A stretch of DNA of 7,778 nt, taken from assembly GCA_964511405.1 (NCBI GenBank), contig CAZEFK010000279.1, forward strand, positions 1 to 7,778, in the 5' to 3' direction. The position numbers were made by a program, and so were the translations under genes. Of this stretch, positions 1 through 5,281 are shown in pieces; the first letter of the stretch is position 1; every line of letters starts with the position of its first letter. Under the pieces are notes generated by a model, which saw only the letters and a list, made by a program, of their open reading frames with translations, was not told the origin of the DNA and made no database searches. This stretch comes from CAZEFK01 sp964511405 (GTDB lineage: Bacteria > Pseudomonadota > Alphaproteobacteria > Elsterales > Elsteraceae).

Positions 1-91
1 CGAAATCGCGCGAGTCGGCGCGGAGCAATGCCGTCGCAAGCAGCAGCGCTGCCGTCCCCAACGGCAGCTTCAGCATCGAGGAAATTCGCAT
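1..91 (-). CDS. N-terminus of a signal-peptide protein, probably ammonium transporter (AmtB), cut by window edge
   Basis: Only the first 30 codons are present, reading leftwards from an ATG at 91 and running off the window. The peptide begins MRISSMLKLPLGTAALLLAT, a short polar start followed by a leucine/alanine-rich stretch, which fits a signal peptide or first membrane segment. A Shine-Dalgarno-like GGGAAGGA lies about 10 bases upstream of the ATG, which supports this start; an internal ATG at 76 (MLKLPLG...) is the alternative. The gene follows glnK on the same strand after a 93-bp gap. In Proteobacteria glnK is very commonly followed by amtB, whose product moves ammonium across the inner membrane and is gated by GlnK, and alphaproteobacterial Amt proteins often carry a cleavable signal peptide. 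The Amt identity therefore rests on gene order, because no Amt-specific motif lies inside the window. Confidence 0.45.
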   Translation of the reverse strand, partial: MRISSMLKLPLGTAALLLATALLRADSRDF

Positions 92-184
92 CGTCGTTAT
101 GTCCTTCCCAACAGCATCGCGGCGGCAGTGGGCGCACGCAGGCCGGGGGTGCTGGCCTGCGCCGCCTGCATTCGTGGCGTCGGG

Positions 185-523
185 CTACAGGGCGTCGGCG
201 TTGGTTTCGCCGGTGCGGATCCGCACCGCATGGGCCAGGTCGAGGACAAAGATCTTGCCGTCGCCGATCCGGCCGGTGTTGGCGGCCTTCTGGACCGCCT
301 CGACCACCTGCTCGACCGTGTCGTCGGTGACCGCGACCTCGATCTTCACCTTGGGCAGGAAGCTGACGCTGTATTCGGCGCCCCGGTAGATCTCGGTCTG
401 GCCCTTCTGCCGCCCGAATCCCTTGACCTCCGATACCGTCAGCCCCTGGATCCCGAGCCCCGTCAAGGCCTCGCGCACGTCGTCCAGCTTGAACGGCTTG
501 ATGATTGCCATGACCAGTTTCAT
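185..523 (-). CDS. glnK: PII nitrogen regulatory protein (GlnK/GlnZ/GlnJ type)
   Basis: A full-length 112-residue PII signal protein, a cytosolic trimer that reads ATP/ADP and 2-oxoglutarate and controls ammonium transport and nitrogen-regulated enzymes. Visible hallmarks are the N-terminus MKLVMAIIKPFKLDDVREAL, the T-loop around residues 37-55 with YRGAEY and the uridylylation tyrosine at Y51, Q39, the C-terminal signature TGRIGDGKIFV at 83-93 with nucleotide-contacting K90, and R101/R103 in RIRTGE. The T-loop string AEYSVSFLPKV (S54 rather than the D54 usual in GlnB) resembles the alphaproteobacterial GlnK/GlnZ/GlnJ branch. The ATG at 523 is preceded by a G-rich stretch (GGGGGTAGGCGAG) ending about two bases before it. 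It lies upstream of the probable amtB, which supports GlnK over GlnB, since GlnB is usually next to glnA. Uridylylation by GlnD is expected from the family. A weak sigma-54-like match lies upstream at 562-577. Confidence 0.95.
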   Translation of the reverse strand: MKLVMAIIKPFKLDDVREALTGLGIQGLTVSEVKGFGRQKGQTEIYRGAEYSVSFLPKVKIEVAVTDDTVEQVVEAVQKAANTGRIGDGKIFVLDLAHAVRIRTGETNADAL

Positions 524-561
524 AACTCGCCTACCCCCTGTGCCGGTCGTTCGTGTTGGGT

Positions 562-577
562 TTCAATAATCATGCCG
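562..577 (-). promoter_or_regulatory. weak sigma-54-like (-24/-12) element upstream of glnK
   Basis: Read on the minus strand this is CGGCATGATTATTGAA, compared with the consensus TGGCACGNNNNTTGCA. The GGCA block, the G before the spacer and the TTG match, but the nearly invariant GC at -12 is GA here. Its position would put a transcript start about 25-30 bases before the glnK ATG, a sensible leader. glnK-amtB operons are typically NtrC/sigma-54 controlled, which is the reason for looking. No clear NtrC site was found. A second poor match lies at roughly 619-636 on the same strand. Confidence 0.2.
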
Positions 578-692
578 TGAATGCAGTGGCCTTGGATACC
601 GGCATTCGCCGCCCGCCGCGCGACGCCATTGCCCAATTTTTGATCATGCGGCCGCTTAAGTTTTGCGCATTTGCCGCCAGTGAGGCAACCCG

Positions 693-1934
693 ATGACCGA
701 CCCGCGCGACCCCGCCGAATCCCGTCATGACGTCGTCGTGGTCGGGGGCGGCCTGATCGGCGCGGTGCTGGCCCTGGCGCTGGCCCGCATCGGGTTGGGC
801 GTGGCCCTGATCGAGCGGGACGCCCCGGATCCCGATGCCGACGGCCGGGCTTCGGCGATCGCGCTGGGATCCAAGCGCATCCTCGAAGCCCTGGGACTGT
901 GGGACGCGGTCGCCGACGCCGCCGGCCCGATCCTGGACATCCGGGTCTCGGACGGTCCGTCGCGGCTGTTCCTGCATTACGACCATCGCGACGTCGCCGA
1001 CGTCGCCCGGGGCGAGCCGCTGGGCTTCATCGTCGAGAACCACATGCTGCGCCGGACCCAGGCGTCGGCGCTCGACGCGGCCCCGGAGATCTACCGGGTG
1101 CTGGGGCAGGTGACCGGGATCGAGCGCGGCGACGCCGAAGGATCCCCCGCGGCGGTGCGGCTCGACGACGGGCGGCGGGTCGCCGCCGACCTGGTGGTGG
1201 GCGCGGATGGGCGTCGATCGGCGGTGCGCGTGGCCGCGGGCATCCGGTCGCTCAGCTGGCGCTACGGCCAGACCGCGCTCGTCTGTACGGTCCGCCATCC
1301 CCATCCGCATCGCGCGATCGCGCATGAACGGTTCCTGCCGGCGGGGCCGTTCGCGCTGCTGCCGCTGAAGGATCCCAACCGGGCCTCGATCGTCTGGACC
1401 GAGTCCGATGCCCGCGCCGACGCCCTGAAGCGCGTTGACGACGCCACGCTGTCGACGCTTATGACCGAGCAGTTCGGCGACTATCTGGGCCTGCTGTCGA
1501 TCGAGGGCCGGCGGTGGTTCTGGCCGCTCGGCCTGCACCATGCCGACCGCTATGTCGACCGGCGCTTGGTGCTGGTCGGCGATGCCGCCCATGGCATCCA
1601 CCCGATCGCCGGGCAGGGCCTGAATCTGGGCCTGCGCGACGTGGCGGCCCTGGCCGAGGTGCTGGCCGACAGCCGGCGCCTCGGCATCGACATCGGCGAC
1701 GCCGGCGTGCTCGACCGTTACCAGCGCTGGCGCCGGCCGGACACCGTGGCGCTGCTGGCCGCGACCGACGGCCTGAACCGGCTGTTCTCCAACGATCTCG
1801 GGCCGGTGCGCCTGGCCCGCAGCCTGGGTCTGGCCGCGGTCAACCGCGTGCCCTCGCTCAAGCGCCTGTTCATGCGCCAGGCCATGGGCCTGGTGGGCCC
1901 GCTGCCGCGCCTGGCCCGCGGCGAGCCCCTGTAG
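693..1934 (+). CDS. ubiH: UbiH/UbiF/UbiL/COQ6-family FAD-dependent ubiquinone biosynthesis hydroxylase
   Basis: A complete 413-residue flavoprotein monooxygenase, the normal length for this family, which uses O2 and NAD(P)H or a coupled electron donor to hydroxylate the aromatic ring of ubiquinone precursors at the membrane. It shows the N-terminal dinucleotide fold VVVVGGGLIG (GxGxxG at 18-23) with ribose-binding E41, the GRASAIALG stretch at 51-59, the DG motif VVGADGRRSAVR around 168-179, and the second FAD motif LVGDAAHGIHPIAGQGLNLG at 294-313 (G296-D297). That last motif with HPIAGQGLN is characteristic of UbiH/COQ6 enzymes. The ATG at 693 has GAGG seven bases upstream. It is divergent from glnK and ends 15 bp from the stop of the convergent DUF971 gene. 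Which ring carbon it acts on cannot be told: alphaproteobacterial UbiL can act on two positions, so the symbol marks family membership rather than proven orthology to E. coli ubiH. Confidence 0.92.
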   Translation: MTDPRDPAESRHDVVVVGGGLIGAVLALALARIGLGVALIERDAPDPDADGRASAIALGSKRILEALGLWDAVADAAGPILDIRVSDGPSRLFLHYDHRDVADVARGEPLGFIVENHMLRRTQASALDAAPEIYRVLGQVTGIERGDAEGSPAAVRLDDGRRVAADLVVGADGRRSAVRVAAGIRSLSWRYGQTALVCTVRHPHPHRAIAHERFLPAGPFALLPLKDPNRASIVWTESDARADALKRVDDATLSTLMTEQFGDYLGLLSIEGRRWFWPLGLHHADRYVDRRLVLVGDAAHGIHPIAGQGLNLGLRDVAALAEVLADSRRLGIDIGDAGVLDRYQRWRRPDTVALLAATDGLNRLFSNDLGPVRLARSLGLAAVNRVPSLKRLFMRQAMGLVGPLPRLARGEPL

Positions 1935-1949
1935 TCCAGGATGTAGCCG

Positions 1950-2327
1950 TCAGGCCTTGTGGCGGCTCAACCCCCGGTCGGCCAGCGCCTGCAGGTAGGT
2001 GGCCCAGCGCTTGGGCTGCTCCTCGCCCAGCTCGTAGAGATAGCGCCAGCTGTAGATCCCGGTGTCGTGGCCGTCGTCGAAGCGCAGGCGGACGGCGTAG
2101 TTGCCGACCGGATCGAGGCCGTCGATGCCGACCTCGGCCGCCCCCGCCACCCAGCTGCGCTGGTTGGGACCATGGCCCTGGACCTCGGCCGACGGGCTCT
2201 CGACGCGCAGATATTCGGCCGGCAGCCGGAAGCTGCGGCCGTCGTCGAAGTCGACCTCCAACAGGCGCTCGGCCCGGCGCAGCCGGATCTCGACCGGCCA
2301 ATGCGGTGACGCGAAGGCGTCGGTCAT
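1950..2327 (-). CDS. DUF971 / GBBH-like N-terminal domain protein
   Basis: A small 125-residue protein consisting almost entirely of one DUF971 domain (the gamma-butyrobetaine hydroxylase-like N-terminal domain, PF06155). Recognisable blocks are WPVEIRLRRAERLLEVDFDDG at 10-30, FRLPAEYLRVESPSAEVQGHGP at 33-54, and VGNYAVRLRFDDGHDTGIYSWRYLYELGEE at 75-103. The oxygenase domain of true gamma-butyrobetaine hydroxylases is absent, and so are the metal-binding cysteines of the eukaryotic domain (no Cys in the protein). Free-standing DUF971 proteins are widespread in Proteobacteria and have no settled biochemical function. It is the last gene of the four-gene run and its ATG overlaps the stop of the Trm112-like gene (ATGA at 2324-2327), so translation is probably coupled; I see only a weak ribosome binding site. 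Its stop lies 15 bp from that of the convergent ubiquinone hydroxylase gene, with no obvious terminator between them. Confidence 0.88.
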   Translation of the reverse strand: MTDAFASPHWPVEIRLRRAERLLEVDFDDGRSFRLPAEYLRVESPSAEVQGHGPNQRSWVAGAAEVGIDGLDPVGNYAVRLRFDDGHDTGIYSWRYLYELGEEQPKRWATYLQALADRGLSRHKA

Positions 2328-2527
2328 CGGGGCTCGTCCAGGCGCCGCGCCTCGTCGACCAGCATGATCGGGATGCCGTCGCGGATCGGGTAGGCCAGGC
2401 CGGCGGCGTCGCTGACCAGCTCGCCAGCGGTCCGGTCGTAGCGCAGCGTCGTCTTGGTGACCGGGCAGACCAGCACCTCCAGCAGCTTGGGGTCGATGGT
2501 CGGCGTACGGGACTGGGGATCGCTCAT
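2324..2527 (-). CDS. Trm112-like (UPF0434/YcaR family) small protein
   Basis: A 67-residue protein of the Trm112/UPF0434 family: IDPKLLEVLVCPVTKTTLRY at 11-30, followed by the hallmark GLAYPIRDGIPIMLVDEAR at 43-61. Eukaryotic and archaeal Trm112 proteins are zinc-finger partners that activate methyltransferases acting on tRNA, rRNA or release factors; the role of the bacterial relatives is not settled. In E. coli YcaR the early motif is CPVC, but here it is CPVT, and the later cysteine is also absent (LVSDAAG), so only C21 remains and the zinc site is degenerate; I recall this form as common in alphaproteobacteria. The frame stays open far upstream, so the start at 2527 was chosen by family length and by its position two bases after the stop of the Lon-domain gene. 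The nearest G-rich stretch lies more than 20 bases upstream, so coupled translation is likely. It overlaps the DUF971 start by four bases. Confidence 0.88.
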   Translation of the reverse strand: MSDPQSRTPTIDPKLLEVLVCPVTKTTLRYDRTAGELVSDAAGLAYPIRDGIPIMLVDEARRLDEPR

Positions 2528-2529
2528 GG

Positions 2530-3191
2530 TCAATGGCGGGCGGTCTCGCCCCCCTTCTGTTCGAGGATGGCCATCTCGACCAGCGTCGTCATCAGGCTGG
2601 ACCGGCCCGGCAGGTCGGTGACTTCGAGCAGCGCCTGCTTCTCCGACGGCTCGAACGGGCAGATCATGGCCAGCGACGTCACCAGCCGCTCGTCGGGGGT
2701 CTGCTCGATCGCCTCCCAGTTGGCGTCGATGCCGTGCAGCTTGAAATAGTCGCGCAAGGCCGACAGCAGCCGCGGCCGGTCGAGGGCGCTGTCGACCTCG
2801 TCGTCGAAATCGCTCCGGAACTCGGCCCACAGCGGCGCCACCCGGCGGTAGCCGCGCACGGTCGGCAGCTCCTCGCCCAGGCGGAACCGGCAGACCCCGG
2901 TCAGGGTAAGCAGGTAGCGGCCGTCCTCGGTCTCGCTGAACGAGGTGATGCGCCCGGCGCAGCCGACCCCGTAGAGGCGCGGCGCCCGGTCCTGGGTCTC
3001 GGGATCCTGGGGCTGGACCATGCCGATCAGGCGGTCGGGCGCACCCAGCGCATCCACGGTCATGTTGAGATAGCGGGGCTCGAAGATCTGCAACGGCAGC
3101 CGGCCGCGGGGCAGCAGCAACACGCCCGCGAGCGGAAACACGGGAATCGTGTCGGGCAGCGCGTCGTAGGTCAGATCGAGCGGGTTCCGCG

Positions 3192-3195
<4 letters not shown>
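2530..3195 (-). CDS. LON peptidase substrate-binding domain-containing protein (no protease domain)
   Basis: A 221-residue protein built on the Lon N-terminal domain (PF02190). It begins DTIPVFPLAGVLLLPRGRLP at 15-34, followed by LQIFEPRYLNM, the usual opening of stand-alone LonSB proteins, then LIGMVQPQ at 57-63, LYGVGCAGRITSF at 74-86 and GRYLLTLTGVCRFRL at 92-106. An alpha-helical C-terminal part follows, with PFEPSEKQALLEVTDL at 180-194 and a tail ending near RSSLMTTLVEMAI. There is no AAA+ ATPase and no Ser-Lys protease domain, so it is not a Lon protease; it may bind substrates or partners, but no function is established. I chose the ATG at 3195 because the homology begins there and because it overlaps the cnoX stop as ATGA (3192-3195); no Shine-Dalgarno is visible, which fits coupled translation. 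The frame continues open upstream across cnoX, but that part is a shadow of cnoX. Confidence 0.9.
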
Positions 3196-4094
<899 letters not shown>

Positions 4095-4203
4095 GGGGGC
4101 TTTCAACGCTGTGGTCGGTTCACGTCGCCTCTATGTGGCCCGCCGCGCCGGGCGAGGCAAGCCATTCGCACAAGGCTGCCCTATCCCGGACGCAAAACGC
4201 CGC

Positions 4204-4231
4204 TTGCATTGGCAACGGCGATGGCTATAGT
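4204..4231 (+). promoter_or_regulatory. candidate sigma-70-type promoter for tRNA-Gly
   Basis: TTGCAT (4204-4209) and TATAGT (4226-4231) are separated by 16 bp and would start a transcript near 4238, about 22 bases before the mature tRNA. The -10 box matches TATAAT in five of six positions; the -35 box is weaker. The bases just after the -10 box (CGCGCTCC) are GC-rich, as in stable-RNA promoters under stringent control. A short inverted repeat (GGCCC/GGGCC, 4243-4255) sits in the leader. It reads away from cnoX, whose promoter must also lie in 4095-4259 but is not clear to me. Confidence 0.45.
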
Positions 4232-4259
4232 CGCGCTCCGCTGGCCCGGCGGGCCGGTC

Positions 4260-4334
4260 GCGGGAGTAGCTCAGGGGTAGAGCATCACGTTGCCAACGTG
4301 AGGGTCGAGGGTTCGAATCCCTTCTCCCGCTCCA
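4260..4334 (+). tRNA. tRNA-Gly (anticodon GCC)
   Basis: A complete 75-base tRNA gene including the encoded CCA. The acceptor stem pairs GCGGGAG (4260-4266) with CTCCCGC (4324-4330), followed by discriminator T4331 and CCA. The D arm contains AGCTCAGGGGTAGAGC. The anticodon stem TCACG/CGTGA (4285-4289 with 4297-4301) encloses the loop TTGCCAA, giving anticodon GCC at 4292-4294, which reads GGC and GGT glycine codons. The T arm has the invariant GGTTCGAATCC. All stems close well, and I see nothing suggesting a decayed copy. It is flanked by a plausible promoter on the left and a hairpin that begins inside the CCA end on the right. Confidence 0.98.
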
Positions 4335-4350
4335 ACCGCCTTCGGTTGGA
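4331..4350 (+). terminator. hairpin overlapping the tRNA CCA end, probable terminator
   Basis: A perfect 8-bp stem TCCAACCG / CGGTTGGA with a CCTT loop begins at the tRNA discriminator base and uses the encoded CCA as part of its left arm. The sequence after it is TCGCCGCTTT, so the T tract is short and late; termination would be weaker than a classic intrinsic terminator. It also lies ten bases beyond the stop of the minus-strand remnant at 4360, so it could limit read-through from that side, although no T run follows it on the minus strand. Confidence 0.55.
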
Positions 4351-4359
4351 TCGCCGCTT

Positions 4360-4632
4360 TCAGGTCTTCCGGGTGAGTAGAGCGAACGCGCGGTCGCGAC
4401 GCTGGCCCAGATTGACCACCAAGTGGATCCAGAGCATCGCGTAGGGCTCGTGCAGGCGTGCGGCGGTCATCGGGCCGGCGTCGATCGCCTGGAAGCCCAA
4501 CTCGTCCACCAACCCCATCACCACCGGCTTGCGCGCGGCGTCGTCGCCGGCCACGAACATGGCGGGCGCCGGCGGACCAAACGCTGCGGCCTCGGACATG
4601 ACCTCGAAGCCGACCTGGTTCATGGTCTTGTA
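4360..4632 (-). pseudogene. C-terminal remnant of an F420/NADP-dependent oxidoreductase-like protein
   Basis: Reading leftwards from about 4632, the translation (MNQVGFEVM, then PAMFVAGDDAARKPVVMGLVDELGFQAIDAGPMTAARLHEPYAMLWIHLVV and RDRAFALL) matches what I know of the C-terminal part of small NADPH-dependent F420-reductase-like proteins: the MFVAGDD strand, the LGF..IDAGP strand, and the ARLLEPLAMLWI helix. Such proteins are about 200 residues and begin with a GxGxxG NADP-binding half; that half is missing, and the DNA upstream instead encodes the end of the PAS gene. I therefore read this as a truncated relic. An ATG at 4623 overlaps the PAS stop (ATGA), so a product of about 87 residues could still be translated; a GTG at 4659 in the same frame would lie inside the PAS gene. 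The stop is at 4360-4362. The missing dinucleotide-binding half makes catalysis unlikely. Confidence 0.65.
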
Positions 4633-5108
4633 GCACCAGCCCAGGGCCTGACCGTCCACGCCTCGAAATGGACCAGCAGGCGCTGCACCACGCCGGCGGC
4701 GTCGGCGCAGGGCAGCACCAGGCGGGCCAGACGATAGCGGGCGAAGCGGTCGACCACGGTCAGCAATGTCTGCTCGTCATAGGTGGCGCAGCGCTCGACC
4801 AGGGACACGCGATATTCGGCGGCGAGATCGGCCGGCAGGCGGAGGCGCTGCTGGAGCGCCAGGACCGTCGAGCCGGTGATGTCGTACCCGACCAGGTCGA
4901 CGATCTGGGTTCCGACCAGGCGGTACCGGAAGTCGACGCCGCCGTCGATCGGCTCCAGGACCATGAGGGCGCCGAGCCATGGCTTCAGCGCCTGGGGATC
5001 GATGAAGGGCACCGGCGCCATCCGGGCGCCGGCACGCCGGCTGCGCCACAGAGCCAACAGGCTGGCGGCCTTGGGTCGTGGCGGAACAACGTCATCTGGG
5101 CACAGCAC
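4620..5108 (-). CDS. PAS domain-containing protein (PAS_5 family)
   Basis: A 162-residue protein with the layout of PAS_5 (PF07310) proteins common in Rhodospirillales: an opening helix LLALWRSRRAGARMAPVPFIDPQAL at 17-41, then WLGALMVLEP at 44-53, the core FRYRLVGTQIVDLVGYDITG at 60-79, a helical stretch, and the last strands around YRLARLVLPCADAAGVVQRLLVHF at 125-148. No kinase, GGDEF or other output domain is attached, so any signalling partner is unknown. The start is a GTG at 5108, the only good start before the conserved helix and after an in-frame stop; AAGGA lies about 13 bases upstream, somewhat far. The C-terminus (WTVRPWAGATRP) is unlike anything I recognise in the family and leads directly into the oxidoreductase remnant, so it may be a rearrangement product. 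It is divergent from gdh across 173 bp. Confidence 0.75.
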   Translation of the reverse strand: MLCPDDVVPPRPKAASLLALWRSRRAGARMAPVPFIDPQALKPWLGALMVLEPIDGGVDFRYRLVGTQIVDLVGYDITGSTVLALQQRLRLPADLAAEYRVSLVERCATYDEQTLLTVVDRFARYRLARLVLPCADAAGVVQRLLVHFEAWTVRPWAGATRP

Positions 5109-5178
5109 GAGACGGGTCAGGTCCTTGTCGCTGCCACGCGCGGCAGGACGATGCTGCCGCGCCGACTACAAATTTTTC

Positions 5179-5184
5179 TATAAT
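5179..5184 (+). promoter_or_regulatory. candidate -10 box (TATAAT) in the PAS/gdh divergent region
   Basis: A perfect TATAAT lies in the only clearly AT-rich patch of this GC-rich window (about 5168-5187). If used rightwards it gives a start near 5191 and a gdh leader of about 90 bases. No convincing -35 box stands 16-18 bp upstream. The same patch contains TATAGA on the minus strand and could equally serve the PAS gene. Confidence 0.35.
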
Positions 5185-5187
5185 TTT

Positions 5188-5207
5188 CGCCGGCCGGGCG
5201 GCCGGCG
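5188..5207. repeat. GC-rich inverted repeat between PAS gene and gdh
   Basis: An 8-bp perfect inverted repeat CGCCGGCC / GGCCGGCG with a GGGC loop follows directly on the TATAAT patch. There is no T run after it in either direction, so it does not look like an intrinsic terminator. It would form at the very 5' end of a gdh transcript begun near 5191, or could be a protein-binding palindrome. Confidence 0.45.
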
Positions 5208-5246
5208 GCCGCGCTCGGTCATATTCGCGGGGCGGCACCTGCGCTA

Positions 5247-5265
5247 CTCTCGACGGCAACGAGAG
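5247..5265 (+). promoter_or_regulatory. small hairpin touching the gdh ribosome binding site
   Basis: CTCTCG (5247-5252) pairs with CGAGAG (5260-5265) around a 7-base loop. The right arm is the start of the purine-rich GAGAGGGGGG (5261-5270) that serves as ribosome binding site for the ATG at 5282, so folding would bury part of it. The remaining GGGGG stays free, 11 bases before the ATG. The stem is short, so an effect on translation is only a possibility. Confidence 0.3.
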
Positions 5266-5281
5266 GGGGGAGCGGACGCCC

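Noticed and set aside
570..1601. 343-residue minus-strand ORF opposite the ubiquinone hydroxylase gene
   Set aside because: Arginine/glycine/proline-rich shadow with no motif; the opposite strand holds a full flavoprotein with all FAD motifs.
1935..1949. Possible terminator between the convergent ubiquinone and DUF971 genes
   Set aside because: The 15-bp gap contains no inverted repeat or T tract.
1514..2749. 411-residue plus-strand ORF spanning the end of the ubiquinone gene and the genes beyond it
   Set aside because: It crosses two real genes on opposite strands in a wrong frame and is compositionally a GC artefact.
4243..4255. GGCCC/GGGCC inverted repeat in the tRNA leader
   Set aside because: Only 5 bp with a 3-base loop, expected by chance at this GC content; noted with the promoter but not called as a separate element.
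4271..4636. Minus-strand ORF ending in a GAGEGIRTLDP-type tail across the tRNA
   Set aside because: This tail is the translation of a tRNA antisense strand, a well-known false protein in databases. The rest of the frame is out of register with the oxidoreductase remnant.
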